Origin: Bacteroidota bacterium
Lineage (GTDB): Bacteria; Bacteroidota; Ignavibacteria; Ignavibacteriales; Melioribacteraceae
DNA length: 13,444 bases
Reading direction: 5' to 3'
Assembly: GCA_021814855.1 (NCBI GenBank)
Contig: JAKAHQ010000009.1
Location: forward strand, 1 to 13,444
In this document: positions 6,301 to 12,192 of the stretch, one piece after another
Layout: each line of letters begins with the position of its first letter
Position numbering within the stretch: position 1 is the first letter of the stretch
Program-made: the position numbers and the translations under genes
Notes under the pieces: generated by a model
What the model was told of the DNA's origin: nothing
The model's input: the letters and a program-made list of their open reading frames with translations, nothing else
Database searches by the model: none

Positions 6301-6728
6301 CCGATGTCATACCGGATCGCAATCTCACCGGAAATTATTGTTACATAGTTAGCGGTGCTGCCCACCTTTTGCGCCGATACGTCGTAATAATATTTCGCGC
6401 TAAGAAAATCTTGCGTGTCAGTACTGAGCAGCTTCACGGTAATTGTCGTATTCCCGCCCGCATAGTCGGCGGTGAGTTCCGTCGAACCGCCACCCGCAAG
6501 AACATTACGTTTGCGTATAAGCCGGACGCCCGTCGGAATCTTATCGGACTTAACTACAAAATCCAATTTTTGATTCGCGTAATTGCCCGCAAGCGTGATA
6601 ACCAAATTGGTACTGTCACCGCGCATTATCACCGCGTTCGGACGCGCGAATGTTAAACTCGCAACATTCTGCGCTTGCACAAAACCAATCGCCAACAACC
6701 AATAACCAATAACCAATAACTTTTTCAT
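3318..6728 (-). CDS. Large modular phage tail fibre with signal peptide, 1136 aa
   Basis: Modules in order: an Sec-type signal peptide (MKKLLVIGYWLLAIGFVQAQ, residues 1-20); a beta-rich region (23-140) similar in style to baseplate upper-protein N-domains; two fibre repeats (about 214-241 and 264-292) with VGLGNADNTSDLNKP and ATQTALNLK; a third 'TATDVGLGNVTNESK' segment (474-487); a carbohydrate-binding-like jelly roll (581-703, starting 'IINGTFTTDLAGW' and ending 'GSIDNVTL'); seven 17-residue 'YNTAMG..AL..TTG' repeats (754-870); then shaft sequence with 'NLLLGTQTDDGVNKLQVNG'. The tip reads YTVATLPTGTQGDFAYVTDA...FYNGAAWVSF, a C-terminus familiar from phage fibres. A GAGGTGA ribosome binding site precedes the ATG. 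It is probably a trimeric receptor-binding protein. The signal peptide is unexpected for a virion part and is repeat-encoded. Confidence 0.85.
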   Translation of the reverse strand: MKKLLVIGYWLLAIGFVQAQNVASLTFARPNAVIMRGDSTNLVITLAGNYANQKLDFVVKSDKIPTGVRLIRKRNVLAGGGSTELTADYAGGNTTITVKLLSTDTQDFLSAKYYYDVSAQKVGSTANYVTIISGEIAIRYDIGGPLNGSQLVADGTRYVPVDTSKITNGEFVKRSGNDFISEALYSKTQIDIFNGAKADTSLSNINVSLARTKLLINNVDNTSDANKPVSTATQTALNLKSDSSTVNAHIRNVSNPHAITKAQVGLGNADNTSDLNKPISTATQTALNLKLDTLSFSSFFDNRFGLKTTTNLAEGTNLYYTDARARASISETITGINYSSGVFSLALTYFIPRDSMALVWNDKYTQAQITTFLGAKLDTTLATTLLRSHWSTAYNRSISVANDSTNWNTAYTDRLKWDGDATGLVAATGRTSLGLGTMALVDSVLFKAEMAGLYVPLTRTVNGHALTGNISVTATDVGLGNVTNESKATMFTNPIFTGTVTIPTPFTLGAVSVTTTPQQFNYLNGATGTTGTGNLVFSTSPVLITPTLGVAAGTSLALGGATIGTNALAARGTQSAAPLGGELIINGTFTTDLAGWTGITNWSWSAQTALHTAGSTVALSQNVTVISGQTYQVEITISGRTAGSISISLGGVTLDVGSGGTTMAVNQIYQRSMVAGTSGIVAFAIAPTVDFNGSIDNVTLKQVIGSSNSIIAYEDSGGLKFFELRGEYQNANDAVLFNLGLGRGVLSSITTGRQNVGVGTNTMLSMTTGEGNTGVGLETLHGTTIGTYNTAMGREALRDLTTGFYNTAMGAECLYGNHTGAGNTASGYMALSTTTLDYNTAMGFAALTSTTTGSGNVGFGKYAGETENSANANVSGSYNTWIGTETGPATTAQLTNAIALGWRAKNTKSNQVVLGNSSVTETLLNGAVYIPSLILGGTGTQFTQLTSSNSWVLQNDAGSPLNVATIDSVGNTFFSGRLRSAGEAEIGGDLYMNSYYTAGNFYYRANGFALLLAMSGGDYRFSTGTSGIAGNVVSFVERARLTNGGNLLLGTQTDDGVNKLQVNGTISSGAITSTDKINFGAPGNLKNYTVATLPTGTQGDFAYVTDALAPTFLGALTGGGTVVTPVFYNGAAWVSF
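4119..4469 (-). repeat. Seven 17-residue repeats in the fibre (YNTAMGxxALxxTTGx)
   Basis: Residues 754-870 of the fibre contain seven copies of a 17-residue unit (one copy has 16), starting at residues 754, 771, 788, 805, 822, 838 and 855. Consensus is [YG]NTAMGxxALxxTTGx. The DNA is also partly conserved, for example CCCATCGCGGT at 4300 and 4351, one unit (51 bp) apart. Such repeats are expected to stack as a beta-roll in a trimeric shaft. Confidence 0.8.
4620..4988 (-). other. Carbohydrate-binding-like jelly-roll domain inside the fibre
   Basis: Residues 581-703 of the fibre read 'NGTFTTDLAGW ... LSQNVTVISGQTYQVEITISG ... GSIDNVTL'. This is the start, middle and end signature of CBM4/9/22-type beta-sandwich modules. 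It probably binds a surface glycan. The assignment is by pattern only. Confidence 0.6.
5871..6038. repeat. 18-bp direct repeat 150 bp apart in the fibre gene
   Basis: CGCGGTTTGTGTAGCCGT occurs exactly at 5871-5888 and 6021-6038, 150 bp (50 codons) apart. It encodes part of the duplicated STATQTALNLK fibre module. Flanking bases are similar but diverged, indicating an internal duplication that keeps the frame. Confidence 0.85.
6685..6719. repeat. Heptanucleotide repeat coding the fibre signal peptide
   Basis: The five in-phase units are CCAATCG, CCAACAA and CCAATAA three times. On the coding strand the unit is TTATTGG, whose reading gives the hydrophobic cycle LLVIGYW seen in MKKLLVIGYWLLAIG. 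Confidence 0.85.
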
Positions 6729-6754
6729 TATTTCACCTCAATAATAAAACCTCG

Positions 6755-6770
6755 CTACTTTGTAACTTGA
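6755..6770. repeat. Two octamer units (YWACTTTG family)
   Basis: CTACTTTG and TAACTTGA lie in the gap between the fibre gene and the upstream lipoprotein gene. They are the same family as the five-unit tract at 7058-7097. Confidence 0.5.
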
Positions 6771-6778
6771 ACCAAAAG

Positions 6779-7045
6779 TTATCTTACATCTTCCCAACTA
6801 TTCATTTTGAAAAGTTCGAAGTTTAATTCTTCTATTATTTTGCCCTTCTTAATAATCGCCGAATCAACTTCTGCTCTAGTCTTATATGACCGCGACCAAT
6901 TATCCGGTCCCCAATCATCAACATATCGGAATCGATATTCTTGCGTGAGTTTATTCCGCTGGATTTCAAAATGTGGTTCTATGTATTGCGCCGTCGAGCA
7001 ACCAATGATCAATATCAAACAACAAATAACCAATAACTTTCTCAT
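6779..7045 (-). CDS. Small lipoprotein 1 of the tail cassette, 88 aa
   Basis: The start used is the ATG giving MRKLLVICCLILIIGCSTAQ, because GGAG lies six bases before it. An ATG four codons upstream (7057) would overlap that ribosome binding site. The lipobox LIIGC puts the lipidated cysteine at residue 16. The mature part of about 72 residues is polar and rich in aromatic and charged residues (YRFRYVDDWGPDNWSRSY), with a helical C-terminus (AIIKKGKIIEELNFELFKM). No family is recognised. The signal peptide is encoded by five in-phase heptanucleotides. It lies between the two large fibre genes with two other lipoproteins, so a role in superinfection exclusion, or in anchoring fibre material to the envelope, is possible but inferred. 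Confidence 0.7.
   Translation of the reverse strand: MRKLLVICCLILIIGCSTAQYIEPHFEIQRNKLTQEYRFRYVDDWGPDNWSRSYKTRAEVDSAIIKKGKIIEELNFELFKMNSWEDVR
7002..7036. repeat. Heptanucleotide repeat coding a lipoprotein signal peptide
   Basis: The five in-phase units are CCAATGA, TCAATAT, CAAACAA, CAAATAA and CCAATAA. They encode the hydrophobic core LLVICCLILIIG of lipoprotein 1. Confidence 0.75.
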
Positions 7046-7057
7046 TTCATTCTCCAT

Positions 7058-7097
7058 TAACTTTGCTACTTTGCAACTCGGTAACTCAGCTACTTCT
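7058..7097. repeat. Five tandem octamers at a gene junction (YWACTTTG family)
   Basis: The units are TAACTTTG, CTACTTTG, CAACTCGG, TAACTCAG and CTACTTCT, in 8-bp phase. The tract fills the gap between lipoproteins 2 and 1. It contains the stop codon of lipoprotein 2 (7090-7092). Confidence 0.65.
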
Positions 7098-7494
7098 TTT
7101 CTTCCGCCTTCTTAAATATTTTTACATCCGCTAAATTTTTTTTCTGATCGCCCAGCAATCTAATCGCGGTATCAAGCCGCAAACACGTCGCGTCTTTACT
7201 AGCCGCTTCTTGTATTGTGCTCTCGCTTGTTATGCCTACCAATCCGAGCACATATTTTATTTCACCAATCCGTTGGTCCAGCGACTTCCTATAATTCGCA
7301 ATATCACCGTCAATTGTGCCGGTGTAATTAAATGCCTCGTAACCTTTCAGTTCTTCAGATTTGACATTTGACGTTTGCCCGGCATCCGTTTGACGGGTTT
7401 GACTTTTCACGTTTCCCGAAGCATCTTGCCCCTCAACCGCCGACCAGCAACCAACAACCAACAACAAACAACTAACCGCCAATAACCTTTTCAT
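7090..7494 (-). CDS. Small lipoprotein 2 of the tail cassette, 134 aa
   Basis: The signal peptide is MKRLLAVSCLLLVVGC, with lipobox VVGC and Cys16. An AGGAG ribosome binding site precedes the ATG and follows directly on the stop of lipoprotein 3 (TAACGAGGAG). Residues 27-48 (GNVKSQTRQTDAGQTSNVKS) form a polar low-complexity linker encoded by GTTTGAC-type heptamers. Residues 55-134 look like a helical domain (YRKSLDQRIGEIKYVLGLVG...ATCLRLDTAIRLLGDQKKNLADVKIF), ending in lysines and glutamates. No family is recognised. An outer-membrane spanin was considered, but no inner-membrane partner is visible. Both the signal peptide and the linker are repeat-derived, so only the helical domain may be under selection for function. 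Confidence 0.7.
   Translation of the reverse strand: MKRLLAVSCLLLVVGCWSAVEGQDASGNVKSQTRQTDAGQTSNVKSEELKGYEAFNYTGTIDGDIANYRKSLDQRIGEIKYVLGLVGITSESTIQEAASKDATCLRLDTAIRLLGDQKKNLADVKIFKKAEEKK
7359..7417. repeat. Imperfect GTTTGAC heptamer tract inside lipoprotein 2
   Basis: On the plus strand the units ATTTGAC, ATTTGAC, GTTTGCC, then GTTTGAC, GTTTGAC, TTTTCAC and GTTTCCC are visible. Two short phase breaks occur at 7380-7387 and 7395-7396. They encode the polar linker after the lipobox and match the family at 52-86. Confidence 0.65.
7444..7485. repeat. Heptanucleotide repeat coding a lipoprotein signal peptide
   Basis: The six in-phase units are CCAGCAA, CCAACAA, CCAACAA, CAAACAA, CTAACCG and CCAATAA. 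They encode LLAVSCLLLVVGCW of lipoprotein 2. Confidence 0.85.
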
Positions 7495-7507
7495 TTGTGA
7501 CTCCTCG

Positions 7508-7864
7508 TTAATAAAGTTTTAGAATGTCTATTATGTAGAATTCAATTCGTTGTGCATTTGAGCAATAATTAATTCTAATTACATACCTCTTGTTCGAGGA
7601 ATAAATTTGAATAGGCAAACCCGAATCGGCAGATGTTCTGATTATTTCCGATGCGGTTGCCAAAACAATATTTTTTTCTTCATCCCAGCCCAGATAAGTA
7701 ATAACCAAATCGGAACCATCGAAATTGCCGATGACGCATGATTCGTATTTCTCAAGTTTGAAAGAAGTTTTATTTAGTTTATAATCCTCGCCGTTCTCGG
7801 TGGAATTTTTAGAACAACCAAAAGCAAAAATGAAAAGCATCATTATCAAAAAATATTTTTTCAC
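7508..7864 (-). CDS. Small lipoprotein 3 of the tail cassette, 118 aa
   Basis: The start is GTG, seven bases after a strong AAGGAG that itself overlaps the stop of the 791-aa gene (TAAAGGAG). The lipoprotein signal peptide is MKKYFLIMMLFIFAFGC with Cys17 (lipobox FAFGC). This signal peptide does not show the heptanucleotide pattern of its neighbours. The mature part is predicted mostly beta: alternating hydrophobic segments such as YESCVIGNFDGSDLVITYLG, NIVLATASEII, PIQIYSSNKRYVIRINY and IEFYIIDIL suggest a small beta-sandwich or barrel. No family is recognised. Its position between the tail-tip protein and two more lipoproteins suggests an envelope-located accessory function. Confidence 0.7.
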   Translation of the reverse strand: MKKYFLIMMLFIFAFGCSKNSTENGEDYKLNKTSFKLEKYESCVIGNFDGSDLVITYLGWDEEKNIVLATASEIIRTSADSGLPIQIYSSNKRYVIRINYCSNAQRIEFYIIDILKLY

Positions 7865-7876
7865 AAATGTTCTCCT

Positions 7877-10252
7877 TTAATTATGACTATAGGACCACCA
7901 TTGCGAGCCGGTCCAAAATCCAATTGAACCAGCCGTGCCGATATAGAAGTCGCCCAGTTGAAGATTCGTGGTTGGCGGAGTGTCTGTAATTCCATAAAAT
8001 TTCGGAACATTATAACCATCGATTGCAATGCCACGGGAAGTCGGGTTACAAAACATTTCGAGACGTCTATTAGTATAATATCCTTCTTGATACCAGCGCA
8101 ATCCACCATTGCCGTAGTAACTTCTTATATAAGAACCCCCAAGCATACCGCGTTCATAAAGTCCATTTGTATTTAATATTGAGCCAACAAATGAAGAGGT
8201 GCTATCCAGCGTACTAGTTGAACTGAACGAAGAAGAAAGTATATTCCCTTCCACCGTTAAGCCGGAGAGTTTTGCCACCATATCATTCCCCGTTCCGCCG
8301 TAACCGATGTTCATTAAAAATTTTGAATTCACATTGTCCCAAATTGCAAAGCCATATCTCGCGGCGCCGCCGTCATTGTAACTGCCCGCTTGAACATTTA
8401 ATTTGAGCGCGGAATTATCATACGACTGAATAAGCAACCCGGTTGTGTAACTAGAAAAATTCGAGTTGAGATAAGTCGTTACCGATTTTGTGCCGCTTGT
8501 ATTAGTTTTATAAATACTCGTTGAATTAATATCCCACCCGGCAATAGCCGCGCTTGTAGAAGTTAATTTACCATTCGCGTCCACCGAGAATGCCCCGCTT
8601 CCTAAACTAAATGTTCCGGCCGTTACGGCGCCGAGAGCCGTTATCGCCTTTGCATTTAGGTAAGATGTTGTAACAGTATTGCCGATAATTGTCGTTACTT
8701 CCCCGCTAGTCGTTTTTGTTGATGGATCGTAACCGCTTGCAAATGTAGTTGTGCCGCTGATTGAAATTCGATCCGCGGAAATATCCAATCCCTCGGTCGA
8801 GGCATTTATTTTTGCAATCACGTCCGTGTTTTGGACCGGCGTAAAATTAAGTTGATTCAACGTAACCGTTCCGGTGTAGATGCCGCTTGATGTGATATAT
8901 GTAGTCCACGTTCCCAAATCCGATTGCGTCGGTTTATTCACTCCCGACCAAGTAATATTTCCGGAACTCATCCGGATATTACCCTTCAGATAAACATTCT
9001 GTCCGTAAAGTCCATAACCGCTAAGCGCGCCGAAATCAGTATCGGTTACACCGGAAAGATTTCCAATTCTTAATTTTGTTTTTGACGCCGCAGACCACGC
9101 AGACCAACTGTTTACATCTGTAATCATATCCATAAAAGGAGAATTGGAATCATCTGAAGTGAGATAAATTGAATTCTGTCGCGAAGCCGTAGTTGTGTTA
9201 CCAATCCTTACAACTTCATCGCCCGCTTGAAAGGTGCCGTAAGTATAACTCACAACAGCACTCGCGCCGGTAACGCTTGAAACAGTAGCTTGCACGCTTC
9301 TTAAAACTGTTGCGCCGTCCGGCTTGAATCGCTGTACAATAAGCAGATCGCCCGCCGCAAACGGGCATAGATTAGAATTACTCTCGTCATCGAATGTTAT
9401 CGTTGTTCCGTTTACTGTTTTTACTTTTGCAGATGCCGATACAAATATTGCGCCGTTCGTTGCGCGTATTTGTCTAACCAATAATTCATAGATTGACATC
9501 GTGCCGCGCACGGTAAGGTTGTCAATCTCCATCGAAGACTTTGAAGAGAGTCCGACGCCGTAATCAAGTCTATAACCCGAACCGGCCCACCCGCTTGTAA
9601 AATTATTATAGATTGAATAATTACCCGCTTGCGCAAGATTGCCGTTTAATGTTTGCCCCGCCGTTGTAAAATTTGTCGCCGTCGTTGCAATGTCTTGTAT
9701 CGTGTTCAACCGGTTCAAAGTCAATTTCAAATTTGTCGAGTTAAAATCAATCACAAGAGAATCACCGTTGCGCCGCATCGGATAAGTGGTTAAAATATAC
9801 GGCTGCATTTTTCGGAATTTCAGAATTCCATTGCCCAGCGAATCATAAAGCACACCGCCCGCAATCCGTCCGGTTGATGGATAGTCGTACCATAACCCGT
9901 TTACTTGCGAAGAATCATCTTGAAAAATCGTTCGCTTGGTCCACGTGTTAACTTCCGTCCAGCTTTGCACTTTTGCGAGGTAGCCGATTTTGGTAGAATC
10001 AAATCCCGTCTGAGATGTTATCCGACGCTTCACCCAATTCGTATCGGGATAAGCTCTCGCGCCTCGCGAATAATGCTTAACATGTAACAGCGAATCCGCC
10101 CCGGCAAAGAGATCAATCCAATGGTCATTACCGATTCTAAACGTATCCGCGGACGTGCCTCTATAATCCATATATGCTTGCGCTGAGCTAGTCGAAGCGC
10201 AGACAACCAGCAACCAACCACTAATCACTAATAACCAAACGCTCTTTCTCAT
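7877..10252 (-). CDS. Tail-tip/host-specificity-type fibre protein with signal peptide, 791 aa
   Basis: The N-terminus MRKSVWLLVISGWLLVVCAS...AQA is a signal peptide with a likely signal-peptidase I site after residue 26. No G/A/S precedes Cys18, so it is not a lipobox. Residues 241-430 carry a region familiar from phage tail proteins: DNLTVRGTMSIYELLVRQIR, then an AAGD segment, GDEVVRIGNTTTASRQNSIY, KLRIGNLSGVT and SGYGLYGQNVYLKGNIRM. Residues 475-500 (INASTEGLDISADRISISG) are the usual fibre shaft that follows. The C-terminus (755-791) ends TPPTTNLQLGDFYIGTAGS...WTGSQWW, a tip-like segment. Its ATGA overlaps the stop of the hub gene. It probably forms the tail tip or side fibre and contacts the host receptor. 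The export signal is unusual for a virion protein. Confidence 0.8.
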   Translation of the reverse strand: MRKSVWLLVISGWLLVVCASTSSAQAYMDYRGTSADTFRIGNDHWIDLFAGADSLLHVKHYSRGARAYPDTNWVKRRITSQTGFDSTKIGYLAKVQSWTEVNTWTKRTIFQDDSSQVNGLWYDYPSTGRIAGGVLYDSLGNGILKFRKMQPYILTTYPMRRNGDSLVIDFNSTNLKLTLNRLNTIQDIATTATNFTTAGQTLNGNLAQAGNYSIYNNFTSGWAGSGYRLDYGVGLSSKSSMEIDNLTVRGTMSIYELLVRQIRATNGAIFVSASAKVKTVNGTTITFDDESNSNLCPFAAGDLLIVQRFKPDGATVLRSVQATVSSVTGASAVVSYTYGTFQAGDEVVRIGNTTTASRQNSIYLTSDDSNSPFMDMITDVNSWSAWSAASKTKLRIGNLSGVTDTDFGALSGYGLYGQNVYLKGNIRMSSGNITWSGVNKPTQSDLGTWTTYITSSGIYTGTVTLNQLNFTPVQNTDVIAKINASTEGLDISADRISISGTTTFASGYDPSTKTTSGEVTTIIGNTVTTSYLNAKAITALGAVTAGTFSLGSGAFSVDANGKLTSTSAAIAGWDINSTSIYKTNTSGTKSVTTYLNSNFSSYTTGLLIQSYDNSALKLNVQAGSYNDGGAARYGFAIWDNVNSKFLMNIGYGGTGNDMVAKLSGLTVEGNILSSSFSSTSTLDSTSSFVGSILNTNGLYERGMLGGSYIRSYYGNGGLRWYQEGYYTNRRLEMFCNPTSRGIAIDGYNVPKFYGITDTPPTTNLQLGDFYIGTAGSIGFWTGSQWWSYSHN
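10200..10241. repeat. Heptanucleotide repeat coding the 791-aa protein's signal peptide
   Basis: The six in-phase units are CAGACAA, CCAGCAA, CCAACCA, CTAATCA, CTAATAA and CCAAACG. They encode WLLVISGWLLVVCA. Confidence 0.75.
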
Positions 10253-12141
10253 GCCGCTTCTCTTTTCATTTTTCTGATTATGATTTGTCCCGCGCCTTGC
10301 GTGGTCGTGTTATCTCCTTCAACATGCAAATACAAAGAATCCGCCGCGGTATATTTTTTCACCTTCGTTATCATTTGCGGTTTTACCGGCTGAATAAGTT
10401 TGCCCATAATCTTATCGAGAGTTAGAAGCGTTTCGGAACCGTCGTGAATTGTGAAGACCGTTATTTTTCCGGCAAGAAAAACTTGATCGAGATTAATATA
10501 AAATCCTTCGAGCCAGTCGTTTTCATTCATGTCCGCAATTTTGGGATCTGCAATACCGATAGACGCATAACTAAAAGATGCTTCCGCGCTAAAACTCGTC
10601 ATCGGAATAACGGTTAACGGAGTTGTGATAGATGTTCCGCCACCGCCATCCCCGCCGGTTACTGTTACCGCGCTAACTTTTATTGCTTCCAGCGTCGTAG
10701 TTCCATCGTCAAAATTTTCTTCTATGCTTACCACGGAAAAATTAAAGCCGCCGTATGCAAACCCTTGCAAAAAGTTTTGTTGTAATCCTCTAATCCTAAA
10801 AACATATACTTGCGTTTTATAAAGCAGCCCTTTTAGATGATAATGATATTCGGCAAGTGAAGTCGGCAGCGGAAAAAATCCCGTTGGACATTGATACGGA
10901 AATGCGTTTCCAACGATACCGATGAAGGGATTTTTGACGGCATAAATAGAATAATAATCCGAGCCGCTGATCAACGCTTTAAGGTTGGAAACAAATTCTT
11001 CCGAAGTCCATCCGCCGCCAAGATTGATGGGGCATGATGCAACACTAATTATTTCTTTTTCAAGTCCGTTATCGCCTTGGTTTTTATCAAACGAATAATA
11101 AGGCGATTGCCCTTGCGGTCTGAACTGCTGCTCAACATATCTGTTGCGCTGTCCGGCATCTTGCTCATAATACGAGCTTGTGATTCTCGCATAATCAATT
11201 TTCGAATATTTATATTTCTTTTTTGGATGCCCGTAAACCAGCGGTCCCAAAGTTTGCAAATTATTTGTGTCCACATAATAGATTTGCTTAAAAAATGCCG
11301 CGTCTTGAGATTGCGCTCCGGCAACGCAGCCGAACTCGAATGCAATTGTTTTTAGCAGATCGCCAATAGTTTTTATATCCGAATGTTTATCTTCTGCGAA
11401 AACAGAGCCAAGCCAATTATTATCAGCTATCAAATCGTTAAACGTGAGCGCGCTGCTTTCTGTAACGCCAAATTTTCCATAGAAGAGCCAGTTCTGAATA
11501 AACGTTACCGCGATGGATGCGTTTATCAACTGGAACATTTTTTCAATTAAACTTTTTACCGTTACCCAATTCCATTTTATAGTACCTTGTATTAAAGTAG
11601 ATTTATAAAAGGTTAATGCAAGCGGATTATTCGGATATGTGTCGGGAAGATCATAATTAAATTTTGTTGCGTCATAAGTCTTTTGGAAGATTGCGGTTTC
11701 GTTGAGAACGTTTGTGTTCGGCAGCGCGGTAAAGACATGCAGTTTTTTTACGGGATCATATTCCAAATTTTCAACAATATTCTTACCACTGAATTTTGTT
11801 TCGTAACTTCCGCCGGGGTGTTTTAGTTCAACCTTAACAAAAAAATCTTTATAAACTTTATCAACGTCGGCGCCTTCATAAAGCAGATTGTTAAACTCAT
11901 CGTCCCGGTCTTGCACTTCAAATTGGTATTCGTTCGGAGCCAAGAAAAATTCATCAAAATTAAATTCCATTTTTGTGGAACCGTATTTCGTAATGTATAA
12001 ACCCTTGCTGGAAGCCAGATAAGCAACGTTGCTTCCAACATCGTCAATCGTAAACGTGCATGTAACTAAAATCCTATCGCCGTTTTTTATCAACGTGCCG
12101 ATAGAAGTTGTATCCCCGAATATGTAACTCTTTGTGTACAT
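10249..12141 (-). CDS. Siphophage-type tail hub/baseplate protein, 630 aa
   Basis: The gene follows the tape-measure gene and precedes the tail-tip gene, the usual place of distal-tail/hub (Tal-like) proteins. Residues 1-140 are beta-rich (KMEFNFDEFFLAPNEYQFEV, FFVKVELKHPGGSYETKFSG) and could be a distal-tail-like domain. Residues 190-490 could be the hub body. A glycine hinge (GGDGGGG, 496-502) then leads to a C-terminal beta domain of about 110 residues (FSAEASFSYASIG...YLHVEGDNTTTQGAGQIII). The domain reading is by eye; the family assignment rests mainly on context. There is no Shine-Dalgarno before the ATG. Instead a 13-codon open frame ends directly at the start codon, so translation may restart there. 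Its stop overlaps the next start as ATGA. Confidence 0.7.
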   Translation of the reverse strand: MYTKSYIFGDTTSIGTLIKNGDRILVTCTFTIDDVGSNVAYLASSKGLYITKYGSTKMEFNFDEFFLAPNEYQFEVQDRDDEFNNLLYEGADVDKVYKDFFVKVELKHPGGSYETKFSGKNIVENLEYDPVKKLHVFTALPNTNVLNETAIFQKTYDATKFNYDLPDTYPNNPLALTFYKSTLIQGTIKWNWVTVKSLIEKMFQLINASIAVTFIQNWLFYGKFGVTESSALTFNDLIADNNWLGSVFAEDKHSDIKTIGDLLKTIAFEFGCVAGAQSQDAAFFKQIYYVDTNNLQTLGPLVYGHPKKKYKYSKIDYARITSSYYEQDAGQRNRYVEQQFRPQGQSPYYSFDKNQGDNGLEKEIISVASCPINLGGGWTSEEFVSNLKALISGSDYYSIYAVKNPFIGIVGNAFPYQCPTGFFPLPTSLAEYHYHLKGLLYKTQVYVFRIRGLQQNFLQGFAYGGFNFSVVSIEENFDDGTTTLEAIKVSAVTVTGGDGGGGTSITTPLTVIPMTSFSAEASFSYASIGIADPKIADMNENDWLEGFYINLDQVFLAGKITVFTIHDGSETLLTLDKIMGKLIQPVKPQMITKVKKYTAADSLYLHVEGDNTTTQGAGQIIIRKMKREAA

Positions 12142-12183
12142 TTATATTTTTATATTCATGTTCATGCTCATGTTCATGCTCAT
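12142..12183 (-). CDS. Possible 13-residue leader peptide abutting the hub gene
   Basis: The frame ATG-AGC-ATG-AAC and so on reads MSMNMSMNMNIKI, and its TAA is immediately followed by the ATG of the hub gene in the same frame. It is encoded by a hexamer repeat. No good ribosome binding site precedes it. It may be a coupling leader or only a by-product of the repeat. Confidence 0.25.
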   Translation of the reverse strand: MSMNMSMNMNIKI

Positions 12184-12184
12184 G
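12155..12184. repeat. Five tandem hexamers (TTCATG/CTCATG)
   Basis: The units are TTCATG, TTCATG, CTCATG, TTCATG and CTCATG on the plus strand (CATGAA/CATGAG on the coding strand). They occupy most of the 51-bp gap between the tape-measure and hub genes and offer an ATG every six bases. Confidence 0.9.
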
Positions 12185-12192
12185 ATCTGCTC

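Noticed and set aside
7090..7494. Lipoprotein 2 as an outer-membrane spanin (Rz1-like)
   Set aside because: It is not proline-rich, has no overlapping or adjacent inner-membrane spanin partner, and no endolysin is nearby.
7861..8109. An 82-codon minus-strand frame overlapping the end of the 791-aa gene
   Set aside because: It is out of frame within a clearly coding fibre C-terminus and has no supporting start signal.
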